DNA of 64,000 nucleotides, taken from NCBI GenBank assembly GCA_963925735.1, contig CAWUUH010000020.1, forward strand, positions 4,160 through 68,159, given 5' to 3'. The number at the start of each line of letters is the position of its first letter. The first letter of the stretch is position 1. The stretch comes from UBA4582 sp013204195. Lineage in GTDB: Bacteria; Pseudomonadota; Gammaproteobacteria; Pseudomonadales; Azotimanducaceae. The notes under the pieces were generated by a model that made no database searches, was not told where the DNA came from, and saw only the letters and a program-made list of their open reading frames with translations. This document shows, one piece after another, positions 54,672 through 63,484 of this stretch. The position numbers and the translations under genes were made by a program.

Positions 54672-55841
54672 ATGTCAACCCAAGTCCCTTTTGACGTCGT
54701 GATTTACGGTGCCTCCGGTTTTACCGGGCGCCTGGTCGCTGAATATATGTCCCAACAGTATGACCGCTCAGTGAACTGGGCGATGGCCGGCCGCAGCGCC
54801 ACCAAACTCGCGGCTGTGCGCGATGAAATTGGTGCTGCAAAAGACACACCACTGGTGGTGGCTGATGCTAGCGATCCTGCGTCGTTGCGCGCCATGGTCG
54901 CCAATGCCCGATGTATCATCACCACCGTGGGGCCCTATCAACTTTACGGCTCAGACCTCGTCGCCGCGTGCGCCGAATTGGGGACAGACTATGTCGACCT
55001 GTCGGGTGAACCCGCCTGGATGCATGAGATGATCGCCAAGCATCACGACGCGGCGGTGAAATCCGGCGCTCGCATCGTCCATAGCTGCGGCTTTGATTCG
55101 ATACCTTTCGATCTTGGCGTCTACTTCCTGGAACAGGCGGCGCTCGAAAAATTTGGCAAACCATTACCGCGCGTTCGTGGCCGGGTACGATCAATGAACG
55201 GTGAATTTTCTGGCGGCACCGCAGCCTCGCTGACGGCAACAATGACAGCACTGGGTGAAAACCCCGCGCTACTGGCCATATTGGCCAACCCGTTTGCCTT
55301 GGCTAACGGCTTTACCGGTCCGCGGCAGCCCGCTGACAACAAGGTTTACGAGGATGAGTTATTAGGCCAGTGGGTCGCGCCATTCATCATGGCGGCCATC
55401 AATACAAAAAACGTGCATCGCTCCAATGCCTTGCTGGACCAGCGTTATGGTGCGGACTTTCAATACGATGAAATGATGCTCACCGGCAGCGGCGAACAAG
55501 GCAAGGCCATCGCCGATATTGTCGCGTCCAGCAATCCTCTGGTGGGCGACGATGTGCCAAAGCCCGGTGAGGGACCCAGCAAAGCCAGCCGCGAGGCAGG
55601 CAATTATGATGTCTTGTTTGTTGGCACTAACAATGACGGCGATGAACTGCGCGCCAGCGTCACCGGCGATTTGGATCCGGGCTATGGCTCCACTTCCAAG
55701 ATGATCGCCGAAAGTGCCTTGTGCCTGATACATGACTGCCCTGACCTCAAGGGTGGTATTTACACCCCCGCACCAGCCATGGGCGAGAAGTTGATTACAC
55801 GCTTGGTTGCTCATGCGGGCATGACCTTTAATCTGGAGTAA
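54672..55841 (+). CDS. saccharopine-dehydrogenase-like oxidoreductase (trans-acting enoyl reductase type)
   Basis: A 389-residue protein with an N-terminal Rossmann fold: VVIYGASGFTGRLVAEYMSQ starts the domain, followed by ITTVGPYQLYGSDLVAAC and HSCGFDSIPFDLGVYF, typical of the saccharopine-dehydrogenase-like enzymes related to mycobacterial trans-acting enoyl reductase. The C-terminal half is specific to this subgroup. AGGAAG precedes the ATG at 54672. The gene lies 93 bp after the SDR gene, so one operon is likely; a role in lipid reduction is inferred. Confidence 0.88.
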   Translation: MSTQVPFDVVIYGASGFTGRLVAEYMSQQYDRSVNWAMAGRSATKLAAVRDEIGAAKDTPLVVADASDPASLRAMVANARCIITTVGPYQLYGSDLVAACAELGTDYVDLSGEPAWMHEMIAKHHDAAVKSGARIVHSCGFDSIPFDLGVYFLEQAALEKFGKPLPRVRGRVRSMNGEFSGGTAASLTATMTALGENPALLAILANPFALANGFTGPRQPADNKVYEDELLGQWVAPFIMAAINTKNVHRSNALLDQRYGADFQYDEMMLTGSGEQGKAIADIVASSNPLVGDDVPKPGEGPSKASREAGNYDVLFVGTNNDGDELRASVTGDLDPGYGSTSKMIAESALCLIHDCPDLKGGIYTPAPAMGEKLITRLVAHAGMTFNLE

Positions 55842-55851
55842 CCATTAGGCT

Positions 55852-55886
55852 ATCGTGCCTGGCCGGTATTTTAGGCCAAGCACGAT
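55852..55886 (+). terminator. hairpin after the saccharopine-dehydrogenase-like gene
   Basis: ATCGTGC-c-TGGCC pairs with GGCCA-a-GCACGAT around the loop GGTATTTTA, starting 10 bp past the stop codon. There is no U-tract after the stem. Confidence 0.65.
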
Positions 55887-56235
55887 GCACCTAGACTGAC
55901 GTTGACGTTATTATCACTGGTTTCGAGCCGACAAATTCTGCCCCTTACACGGGGCAGCAGGATTGTGCTGGATGCGCCAAGTGGCGACGACGCCACAACC
56001 CATGATATCCAGCAGCATGACAAGTGACCCTTTTAATAACCCAACAGCACCGCAGGATCCATGACGAGCAGCAGACTTGTTTGCGCAGCAACCCGTCGTA
56101 CATGACATAGCCGCTGGGTAGGAGCACTAGCCAGATACAATATTGCAGCCGCCGCTGAAACATGGTTTATTCAGCGAGCAGTTTTTTGTTAAGCGGTTGT
56201 TACCCGCGACAAACACGAATTATAAGGATCTAGGC
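55887..56235. other. intergenic, no gene called
   Basis: About 350 bp. Two overlapping minus-strand open frames (55914-56108 and 55945-56163) are cysteine-rich and have no ribosome site; they overlap the leader of the thioesterase gene. Nothing else recognised apart from the ribosome site of that gene. Confidence 0.5.
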
Positions 56236-57033
56236 GTGAGTCAATTCGATATCGACACCCAAGTTATCCAGACCGCCGACAATATTTGGCGGGGCACTCT
56301 GAGCAGGGAGTGGAATATCGGCAATAATCCCAATGGCGGTTATCTCGTATCTTGCGTCCTGAGCGCACTGAAGCGCTCGCTGCCGCACCCCGACCCGATG
56401 ACCATGACCACTCATTATTTGCGTCCAGGCACTGCTGGCGAGCCCTTCGAGGTCCATGTAGATGTCATTCGTACCGGTCGAACACTCAGTACGGCTCGCG
56501 CTAGTCTAATCCAGGGCGGCAAAACCAGACTCGAGGTCCTGGCAGGATTTGCCGACCTGCAGATCTCAGCTGGCATCGATACCGTTTTGACAGTCCCTGC
56601 TCCTGCTATCCCACCACCAGAAGCCTGTATCCAGCGCCACGGCGAAACCCAGGGTGTTGAACTGCCGATAGCCAATCGACTCGATGTCAGACTACACCCT
56701 GATTTTGCCGTGGCGGGCAGTACGAATGTCGCTAAAGTGGCGGGCTGGATACGCTTTCTGGATGGACGCGAACCTGACACGGGTTCGCTACCACTATTTA
56801 CAGATACCTTTCCACCCTCAACCTTCAGCCTGTTAGGCGTTGTCGGTTGGGTGCCCACTATCGAACTGACCGTACAGGTGCGCTGTCGACCCGCGCCCGG
56901 CTGGATTCAGGCTGAATTTTTGACGGAAGATCTACAGCAGGGCCGTATGATCGAGAGCGGTAGGCTCTGGGATAGTGCCGGGCAGCTTGTGGCTCAGAGT
57001 CGCCAAGTCGGCCTGGTAATGCAGCAAAGCTGA
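56236..57033 (+). CDS. thioesterase-family (hot-dog) acyl-CoA hydrolase
   Basis: A 265-residue protein made of two hot-dog repeats, as in the TesB-like/4HBT_3 family. WNIGNNPNGGYLVSCVLSAL and the strand MTMTTHYLRPG followed by FEVHVDVIRTGRTLSTARA are characteristic. It should hydrolyse acyl-CoA thioesters in the cytosol. The GTG at 56236 is taken as start, with AAGGAT 6 bp upstream; the ORF from 56143 includes a poorly conserved leader. Confidence 0.82.
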   Translation: MSQFDIDTQVIQTADNIWRGTLSREWNIGNNPNGGYLVSCVLSALKRSLPHPDPMTMTTHYLRPGTAGEPFEVHVDVIRTGRTLSTARASLIQGGKTRLEVLAGFADLQISAGIDTVLTVPAPAIPPPEACIQRHGETQGVELPIANRLDVRLHPDFAVAGSTNVAKVAGWIRFLDGREPDTGSLPLFTDTFPPSTFSLLGVVGWVPTIELTVQVRCRPAPGWIQAEFLTEDLQQGRMIESGRLWDSAGQLVAQSRQVGLVMQQS

Positions 57034-57049
57034 GTGGCCGGCAAGCTTC

Positions 57050-57077
57050 GAGGCACAGCTCAAGATAAGTGTGCCTC
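57050..57077 (+). terminator. hairpin after the thioesterase gene
   Basis: GAGGCACA pairs with TGTGCCTC over a 12-nt loop, 17 bp past the stop codon. No U-tract follows, and a second small stem (ACCT-tggcg-AGGT) lies next to it. Confidence 0.55.
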
Positions 57078-57247
57078 ACCTTGGCGAGGTGTAATCTTCG
57101 GTCAGGCGGGGCTCGGCCCCTCACGCCTGGATTTGCCCTTCGCCGCAAGACACGACCCAGCATGAGCTCAATTCGTCTAGCCAACACGCAGTGATCTAGG
57201 GGGCGGTATGTTATCGTATAGACTGCCAACCCACACCGGAGCCAACG

Positions 57248-57907
57248 TTGTCACAGCCTCTCGAAGTTGCCCTGTTTCCGATCCCCAGCCTGGTCGCATT
57301 CCCTGGCACAGTCGTTCCTTTACATGTGTTTGAACCGCGCTATCGACAAATGATCAATGACTGCGTCAGGGATCAGCGCATGATCGGTGTTTGTCATACT
57401 CGCAAGGTTATTCGCGCGGCGAAAGCGAATCAGACTCAAGCAGAGGCCATGAACTCCAATCAAGCGACTTATCAGCCTCAAGCGGTATTTTCCGCCGGCT
57501 ATTGTGAGATTATCGAGACCACAGCCGACGGCCGCATCATGGCCGAGGTTCGCATTGAACAGCGCCTGCGAATCATCAAAGAGATTCAGTCTATCCCCTA
57601 CCGCATCGTCTCCAGTCAGCCGCTGCATGATGATGTGCCTGACCCCAGCGAGGCGATGTCTATCGAGGGACGTAATCGTGATCTACAGCTGCTGATCAAT
57701 TCAAAACTATTAGTCATGGTCGGCGCGACAAACCCGGAATTTGAAAACCTGATTAATGGTTCAGAATGGCAAGCGTTGCAACCCGATGAATTCAGCTTTC
57801 AGCTGTTCGAGACCTTGCGCTTCGATCCCGACATGATGCAGGCCATTCTTGAGGCTCGCAGCACCCAGGAACGCTTGAATATTATCTGGGACTACCTGTG
57901 TCGTTAG
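57248..57907 (+). CDS. Lon N-terminal-domain (substrate-binding) protein
   Basis: A 219-residue protein containing only the LON substrate-binding domain, without ATPase or protease. ALFPIPSLVAFPGTVVPLHV and FEPRYRQMINDC are its hallmarks, as is GYCEIIETTADGR. The physiological role of such standalone LonN proteins is not established; binding of unfolded proteins or another partner is a reasonable guess. The start is TTG at 57248, with GGAG 7 bp upstream. The next gene overlaps its end by 10 bp. Confidence 0.88.
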   Translation: MSQPLEVALFPIPSLVAFPGTVVPLHVFEPRYRQMINDCVRDQRMIGVCHTRKVIRAAKANQTQAEAMNSNQATYQPQAVFSAGYCEIIETTADGRIMAEVRIEQRLRIIKEIQSIPYRIVSSQPLHDDVPDPSEAMSIEGRNRDLQLLINSKLLVMVGATNPEFENLINGSEWQALQPDEFSFQLFETLRFDPDMMQAILEARSTQERLNIIWDYLCR

Positions 57908-58638
57908 CCACGCCACCGATTGCTCGGCTGGGCGTGATTGGCGATGTGCACGCGGAAGATGCCCGCCTGGAGCTCGCCCTCGACCATCTGCAGGCCGCCG
58001 GCGTTGACCGAATCATTTGCACTGGCGACGTCGTTGATGGCAGCGGCTGTCCGGAACGGTCATTACGCCTGTTACAAACCTACGACGTCAGCACGGTGCG
58101 GGGCAACCATGATCGCTGGCTACTTGAAAACAAGGTTCGGCACCTTGCCGATGCCCACGGCCAAGACGACCTTGAAGATGCCAGCTTGGCCTATCTCAAC
58201 AGCCTACCCAGCGCCATTGAGCTCGAGACGTTGGCGGGTCGATTATTGCTATGCCACGGTATTGGCAAGAATGACCTGCAGAAAATTTGGCCTGGGTCGA
58301 CACGTATGCCCATGATCCAAAGTCCAGCACTAGACCGTCTCATAGACGGCGGCAGGTATCGTTATGTGATTAATGGACATATGCATTTCCGCACCATGAT
58401 TCATTTTGATGCTATGACATTGATCAACGCAGGCACTTTGAAAGGCGAGCAATGGCCTGGCTTTATGCTCATCGACTTTGCCACCGAGAACATCACCTCG
58501 TTCAAATTCGGATCGGCAGAGGCCAGCTCACAGATTGAGATTGCACGACACATGTCTATTTTGCCGGAACCCGAGCAGGTCACATGGCGTGATACCCAAG
58601 CCTTCAGCGGCGATTGGCAACCGCTGACCCTACACTAA
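57898..58638 (+). CDS. calcineurin-like metallophosphoesterase
   Basis: A 246-residue phosphoesterase with the full two-metal signature: GVIGDVHAEDARLE (Asp, His), CTGDVVDGSG (Asp), VRGNHDRWL (Asn, His) and the late VINGHMHFRTM (His-x-His). It hydrolyses phosphodiesters or phosphomonoesters; the exact substrate is unknown. The start is GTG at 57898, overlapping the LonN gene by 10 bp, so the two are translated together. Confidence 0.9.
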   Translation: MSLATPPIARLGVIGDVHAEDARLELALDHLQAAGVDRIICTGDVVDGSGCPERSLRLLQTYDVSTVRGNHDRWLLENKVRHLADAHGQDDLEDASLAYLNSLPSAIELETLAGRLLLCHGIGKNDLQKIWPGSTRMPMIQSPALDRLIDGGRYRYVINGHMHFRTMIHFDAMTLINAGTLKGEQWPGFMLIDFATENITSFKFGSAEASSQIEIARHMSILPEPEQVTWRDTQAFSGDWQPLTLH

Positions 58639-58668
58639 GGCAGAGACGCCGGTTGCGGAAAACCTGAC

Positions 58669-59679
58669 CTACTGGGTCGTGCGCCCAGGCGCGCCAAGGC
58701 TAGAAAAGGACACCATTTTACCGGCCTTCTCATCCCATAGTGCCAGCCAGGCCGTAGACAAGCTTTCAACGATTCCCAGTTTGCGGGCATTCTGCAATGC
58801 CGGCTGATCATCGTAGCAAGTTGGTAAATGATAGTTTGGTACCTTCGGGTTGAGGTGGTGGATATGGTGATAGCCAATATTACCGCTCACCCAGTGCAAC
58901 CATCGCGGCAGGTCATAAAACGAACTACCCTCAAGGGTCGCGTCATGATAATTCCAGACGCCATTGCGTTCCCAGTAGGCATCCTCAAACTGATGCTGGA
59001 CGTAGAATAACCAGACCGCACCCAGCGAAGACAACATGACAACAGGCACGTAGACTAACAAAAATGGCTTCAAACCAAAGATCAAAATCATGCTGCCGTA
59101 ATAAATCAGAATGCCGAGATTGGTGCCCATAACGCTCAACCATCCACCCCAAGTTTTAGATTGCTCACCCAATGGAATTCGCTGCAGAACGACGAAATGC
59201 AACGGCGCCGAAAAGAAAAACAACACCCAAGGATTGCGGTAAACCCGATAGCAGAGCCGACTGAACCAACCTGAGTTGACATATTCTTCCACGGTGCGCG
59301 TGATGACATCACCATCACCGCGCTTGTCAAGATTACCGGTGCTGCGGTGATGCATGGCATGTTGACCGGCCCAATATTGAAACGGCGTATTGGTCAGCAC
59401 GCCCATCATGTTACCCAACAGCATATTTTGCCATTTATGAGGTAGATATGAACCGTGGGAGCAATCGTGACCAATCATGAACAACCGCAGATAAGCAGCC
59501 GCTGCCAGTAGTGACAGCAGCAGCGTCACGCCGTAATGCACAGATAGTGACGCAAACATCAAACCGATGGTCATCCCATAGATAGCGATGGTATGGCCCA
59601 ACTGGAAAAATGCTTTTGAATAGGACGCATGCGCGAATACACGCGAAGCGACGAATGCGGGTGTTTTTGTAACTTGCAT
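58669..59679 (-). CDS. membrane fatty acid desaturase
   Basis: A 336-residue integral-membrane di-iron enzyme. The three histidine boxes are MIGHDCSHGSYL (His71-Cys-x-x-His75), GQHAMHHRSTG (His107-x-x-His110-His111) and GYHHIHHLNPKVPNY (His271, His272, His274, His275). Four to six hydrophobic segments flank the boxes. It introduces a double bond (or hydroxyl) into a fatty acyl chain; regiospecificity cannot be read. It is transcribed convergently towards the metallophosphoesterase gene. Confidence 0.92.
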   Translation of the reverse strand: MQVTKTPAFVASRVFAHASYSKAFFQLGHTIAIYGMTIGLMFASLSVHYGVTLLLSLLAAAAYLRLFMIGHDCSHGSYLPHKWQNMLLGNMMGVLTNTPFQYWAGQHAMHHRSTGNLDKRGDGDVITRTVEEYVNSGWFSRLCYRVYRNPWVLFFFSAPLHFVVLQRIPLGEQSKTWGGWLSVMGTNLGILIYYGSMILIFGLKPFLLVYVPVVMLSSLGAVWLFYVQHQFEDAYWERNGVWNYHDATLEGSSFYDLPRWLHWVSGNIGYHHIHHLNPKVPNYHLPTCYDDQPALQNARKLGIVESLSTAWLALWDEKAGKMVSFSSLGAPGRTTQ

Positions 59680-59840
59680 AGCTTTTTTACAACCTGATGC
59701 GGGCTTGCCCTTTCTGCTCTTAATGGGGGCCTAATGAGACGGGTGCCTAGTGGGAATAATAGCAGACCTCAAGGATACGCTATTTCCCGCCGATGATTCA
59801 GCTTATTTACGCACCACTGATCGCCCTGTATGGCCGGCCA

Positions 59841-60842
59841 TCAAGCGCTAGCGGCTGCCAGCGCCACCCATACCTGACGCCGTCGGTCGCCGCTGTAAGC
59901 CCGGCGACCATGCATGGTGATCCGATTATCAATGAGCGCAATGTCCCCGTCTTGCCAATTAAGATCAAAGGTTAAGGCGGCGGCCATCGAAACCAGTTCC
60001 TCAAAAACAAAAATCGGGATCGTCGAGCCATCACCCAGCACCAAGGACGCAGCAGGGTTCGCCTTGACCCCAGCCCACCCCATATAAGCGGCAATCAACT
60101 GATTGTAAAACGCTTTGCGACCATCACCGAGGTCCACCACCGCCGGCAGTACCGGTGTCGTCACCTGCAGACTGTCGTCTGGCTGCCATTGCCAACTATA
60201 ACCGAGGCCCTGCAACTGGCTTTCCGCGCCGGCTCGATCAGTGACGCTCAAGGTACTCTTCCAGCTTCGTCCCTGCCCAGAGGCGGCATTATCATCCACT
60301 GGCATCAACGTCGTATACCGCAAGCCGTGATCTTCAAACTTTCGAGCCCACTGCGGCATTCGGTCGAGAATCAATGCATACAATTGGTCAGACCGACACA
60401 GTGATGTCGCGCCACCCTGCTGGGCAGCCGCATGGCAATGGAAAAACAGCTTGGCTGGTGACACCGGCGTTTGGGCCATTTCGTGATGTAAAAATATCTC
60501 AACCTCAGGGGGCGCCTCATTGGCGGTAAAGACTCTGTCGGTCAGATTGACTCGTACCGCATTGGAAAGCGACTCCTGATAGGTGAAATCTGGATAACCA
60601 AATGCGGCACTGAAGCGATCGAAGGCTGCGGCGTTCTCGATTGGAAAACCACGAAACAACACCGCGCCTGACGCTAGCAGGACCCGCTCCAGCAATGCCT
60701 GATTGGCTTGCAGCCAGGCTGTGATGGCTGCGAGCGACGTCAGTGACTGCTGATTATCAAAGACCGCCGGGAAGGGCCGACCATCAAACTCAAACTGCTC
60801 GGGAATCTGGATCAGATGGGGTTGAGAGAGAATATCAGACAT
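59841..60842 (-). CDS. TauD/clavaminate-synthase-like Fe(II)/2-oxoglutarate dioxygenase
   Basis: A 333-residue dioxygenase. ASGAVLFRGFPIENAAAFDR is the family's opening motif. The metal ligands appear to be His119 and Glu121 (FLHHEMAQ) with His311 (DNRITMHGRRAY), and Arg near 321 for 2-oxoglutarate. The His-x-Glu form, instead of His-x-Asp, is characteristic of clavaminate synthase and some TauD relatives. Last gene of an operon: its ATG overlaps the stop of the Gfo/Idh/MocA gene by 8 bp. Product unknown; a sugar-like or amino-acid-like metabolite is plausible. Confidence 0.88.
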   Translation of the reverse strand: MSDILSQPHLIQIPEQFEFDGRPFPAVFDNQQSLTSLAAITAWLQANQALLERVLLASGAVLFRGFPIENAAAFDRFSAAFGYPDFTYQESLSNAVRVNLTDRVFTANEAPPEVEIFLHHEMAQTPVSPAKLFFHCHAAAQQGGATSLCRSDQLYALILDRMPQWARKFEDHGLRYTTLMPVDDNAASGQGRSWKSTLSVTDRAGAESQLQGLGYSWQWQPDDSLQVTTPVLPAVVDLGDGRKAFYNQLIAAYMGWAGVKANPAASLVLGDGSTIPIFVFEELVSMAAALTFDLNWQDGDIALIDNRITMHGRRAYSGDRRRQVWVALAAASA

Positions 60843-61896
60843 CAGCTATCAACACCTTGCGGCCCTCAACAATCGAACGCTGTGCCGCCACGCCCATCGA
60901 CACCGACAACAGGCCGTCTGCCACTGTCACTGCCGCCGGACTTCCCGTCTCAATCGCCTCGATGAAATTGAGATGCTCCAGGTAGCTGGCGCCGTGATGA
61001 AATCCCACTTCAGCCACGCGAGGATCAATTTCGATATCGAATGACTCGTATTTTTGGTACTCCCGCCCGCCACGAATCAGGCGACCTTCAGGAATAAGCG
61101 CTTCAAGCTTACCCAGATCACCCGTGGCCACCAGTTCCTGCTCGTTACGGCTGGACTCGGCGAACATGCAGAGATCAAGGCAGGCCCGGGCCCCGTTAGC
61201 ATAATCGATGATAACAAAGGCATTATCGAGGATATCCGGGGTAGCACCGTCATAGCGCTCCTGGAGGTGATTAACGTCTTGGCCGCCGGAGGCAAAGACA
61301 CTGACGGGTTGCGACTTTATCGCCAAGTTCATTAAGTCGAAAAAATGGCAGCACTTTTCTACCAGAGTGCCGCCACTGTTTTTATTAAATCGATTCCAAT
61401 CGCCGACTTTTTTCAAAAAAGGGTAGCGATGTTCACGAATAAATAGCATCTTTAAATCACCTACCGCACCCTGCTCAAGCTCTGCCAAAAAGCGAGCCAC
61501 CGGCGCCATATAACGGTATTCCAGACCCACCCAGACCAAACCTTTATGCTGGCTCGCCCCCGCGACGACAGCCTGGCAATCGTCCACCGTGGTACACATC
61601 GGCTTTTCCAACAGGACATGTTTGTCCGTCTTGAAAACCTCACGCATGACATCGATATGGGTGAAATTCGGTGAGGCGATTACCACCGCATCAATATCGT
61701 CACGGGCCAGCAACTGCCGATAATCCTCGTACACCGTTGGTGTAAATTTGGGTTGGCAGGCCGTCAATGCCCACGCTCTGGATTTGGCGTTAGGATCTGC
61801 CACGGCCACAACCTCTGCGGCATCGATCTGCACCAGATTACGGATATGCTCACAGCCCATCATGCCAGTGCCGATAATACCGTATCTGACGGTCAT
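60835..61896 (-). CDS. Gfo/Idh/MocA-family NAD(P)-dependent dehydrogenase
   Basis: A 353-residue oxidoreductase, typical length. The Rossmann start YGIIGTGMMGCEHIRNL, the DAVVIASPNFTH strand and the signature LLEKPMCTT (catalytic Lys) are all there, and the C-terminal alpha/beta domain follows. Acts on cyclitols or sugars with NAD(P). It overlaps the upstream LLM gene by 4 bp (ATGA) and the downstream dioxygenase gene by 8 bp, so all three should be made together. Confidence 0.93.
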   Translation of the reverse strand: MTVRYGIIGTGMMGCEHIRNLVQIDAAEVVAVADPNAKSRAWALTACQPKFTPTVYEDYRQLLARDDIDAVVIASPNFTHIDVMREVFKTDKHVLLEKPMCTTVDDCQAVVAGASQHKGLVWVGLEYRYMAPVARFLAELEQGAVGDLKMLFIREHRYPFLKKVGDWNRFNKNSGGTLVEKCCHFFDLMNLAIKSQPVSVFASGGQDVNHLQERYDGATPDILDNAFVIIDYANGARACLDLCMFAESSRNEQELVATGDLGKLEALIPEGRLIRGGREYQKYESFDIEIDPRVAEVGFHHGASYLEHLNFIEAIETGSPAAVTVADGLLSVSMGVAAQRSIVEGRKVLIADV

Positions 61897-63002
61897 GAAA
61901 GCGGCCCTCGAGAGACTGGCAACGCAGGATTATTCGGCAGATGGGCGAAACGATCTGGGTCTCTTTGGGCAGCGTAAGCCGCAACGATGGGCGCCAGATC
62001 TGTGGGCGATGCGCCATGGAGAATGACTCCATCGCAGCCAAGGTCCAACTGGTGATTGATAGCCGCGACACACTGCTCAGGCGTGCCCATCGCCGCTGCG
62101 GCCAGCCAAAACTCCGGAATCAGACTGGCCACGTGTTCCAGTTCCGCGGTGGTTGCACGCTGATCGATGGCACCTTGAAATGTTGATACCAGTGGATCGG
62201 CCCTGAATTTTTTCAAAACCAATGGATCCCAATCATTGGTCTTGATCATCAAATCGCCATAAGCTTGGAGGTAAGTCGCCATTCTGCCAACAGTTTTTTT
62301 GAGTCGCACAGCCTCGGGCAGATGATCACCGATGGTGGCCAGGCATGACCAGACCCTAACATCCGCCGGATCTTTGCCAGCACCCGCGGCAGCTTGTTTG
62401 ACTGTATCAACGCAACGCCGGGTGGTCGCGTCGGTAAAAAAGGTATGCAGCACTACGGCATCAAAGGCTCGACCGCCGAGCGCTAATGAATTGGGTCCGA
62501 AAGCAGTGAAAGTTAATGGAATATACTCATCGAAATCCGGGTCCAGACGCAGCACGGGCCATTTGCCAGCGGGGCCATCATGACCCACCACCGTCTCACC
62601 ACGCCACAGGCGGCGCATCAGGTTCGCAAAGTCCTCAATCTGGTCGGTCTTGATCCGCGCGAGACCATAGGCGTCAAAAGCCGCATTGATGCCACGCCCC
62701 AGGCCCAAACTGAAACGCCCGCCAGTCAAAAAATGCATGGTGCTGGCATAAGCTGCCGTCACCATAGGATGACGGGTATTATGGTTGGTCGCCGCAGTGG
62801 CAATACCGATCGTCTTGGACACGGCACCCACAGCACCAGACAAGGTGGCGGCCTCTTTGATATTAAAGCGCTCGGAGATAAAACAGTTGCCGAGACCCAT
62901 GGCTTCAGCATCATGGACCTCAGCAATCAGGTCACGGGGCGAGCGCGGGGCGCCGGCCAACGTATAGAATCCCAGTTCATTCATTCCGTTAATTTCAGGC
63001 AT
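61893..63002 (-). CDS. LLM-class flavin-dependent oxidoreductase
   Basis: A 369-residue luciferase-like enzyme opening with MNELGFYTLAGAPRSPRDL and carrying GLGNCFISERFNIKEAATL, HPMVTAAYASTMHFLTGGRF, SLGLGRGINAAFDAYG and HGASPTDLAPIVAAY; this pattern is typical of the TIGR03857 group. First gene of a three-gene operon with the Gfo/Idh/MocA and dioxygenase genes. F420 or FMN is possible. Substrate unknown. Confidence 0.88.
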   Translation of the reverse strand: MPEINGMNELGFYTLAGAPRSPRDLIAEVHDAEAMGLGNCFISERFNIKEAATLSGAVGAVSKTIGIATAATNHNTRHPMVTAAYASTMHFLTGGRFSLGLGRGINAAFDAYGLARIKTDQIEDFANLMRRLWRGETVVGHDGPAGKWPVLRLDPDFDEYIPLTFTAFGPNSLALGGRAFDAVVLHTFFTDATTRRCVDTVKQAAAGAGKDPADVRVWSCLATIGDHLPEAVRLKKTVGRMATYLQAYGDLMIKTNDWDPLVLKKFRADPLVSTFQGAIDQRATTAELEHVASLIPEFWLAAAAMGTPEQCVAAINHQLDLGCDGVILHGASPTDLAPIVAAYAAQRDPDRFAHLPNNPALPVSRGPLS

Positions 63003-63063
63003 CTCAGTTCTCGCTATCTAAAGCTTCTGCATAAGCCAGCAGGGTACCCAATGTCACAGGCAC

Positions 63064-63089
63064 AAAAAAAGGGATCTAACTCCCTTTTT
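63064..63089 (-). terminator. rho-independent terminator, mainly minus strand
   Basis: AAAAAGGGA-tctaac-TCCCTTTTT is symmetrical and flanked by A and T runs, so it can act in both directions. On the minus strand it follows the DUF3718 gene (stop at 63194). Confidence 0.8.
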
Positions 63090-63122
63090 CCCCGAACGAT
63101 CCTTTTGGGTCGTCGCCTCTTA

Positions 63123-63186
63123 CATTATTTGAGCCCGCTACATTTGCGCCCGCTACATTTGCGCCCGCTAAATTTTGCGCCCGCTA
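63123..63186. repeat. 15-bp tandem repeat, about four copies
   Basis: Units CATTTGCGCCCGCTA (two exact copies) with variants CATTATTTGAGCCCGCTA and AATTTTGCGCCCGCTA on either side. It lies between the terminator at 63064 and the DUF3718 stop codon, in the gene's 3' trailer. Confidence 0.85.
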
Positions 63187-63193
63187 CGGCAAT

Positions 63194-63484
63194 TTATTGC
63201 ACATTGGCCACTGACCATTCGCGAATATCTTCTCGGTGCTTTTCAGCAAACTCATACAACGACAAATCGTTACATACGACTTGCTTTTGAGCTCGACGAC
63301 CGATGCCGAGCTCCTCGGCCTTAGCCTTGATCGCATCCCGGGATTCTAGTGCCGCTATACATAATTGAGAATAAGGATTTTCATCTTTAGTGACAAACCT
63401 GGCGCCATCATCCAATTGAATTTCCTTTGCATACGCATTGATAGACAACGACATTGCGACAAACAAACACATAAGATGCTTCAT
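63194..63484 (-). CDS. DUF3718 periplasmic protein
   Basis: A 96-residue secreted protein. The signal peptide ends at AYA (about residue 19), and the mature part has YSQLCIAALESRDAIKAKAEEL and QVVCNDLSLYEFAEKH. The pair of Cys (Cys42 and Cys71) probably forms a disulfide. This is the DUF3718 pattern of Shewanella- and Alteromonas-like bacteria. GGAGAG lies upstream of the ATG. Function unknown. Confidence 0.82.
   Translation of the reverse strand: MKHLMCLFVAMSLSINAYAKEIQLDDGARFVTKDENPYSQLCIAALESRDAIKAKAEELGIGRRAQKQVVCNDLSLYEFAEKHREDIREWSVANVQ

Noticed and set aside
55914..56163. Two overlapping cysteine-rich minus-strand frames, possibly a frameshifted small gene
   Set aside because: No ribosome site, and the frames overlap the leader of the thioesterase gene; similarity to any family could not be shown.
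56143..56235. Upstream extension of the thioesterase
   Set aside because: Not conserved in style, and the GTG at 56236 has a well-placed ribosome site.
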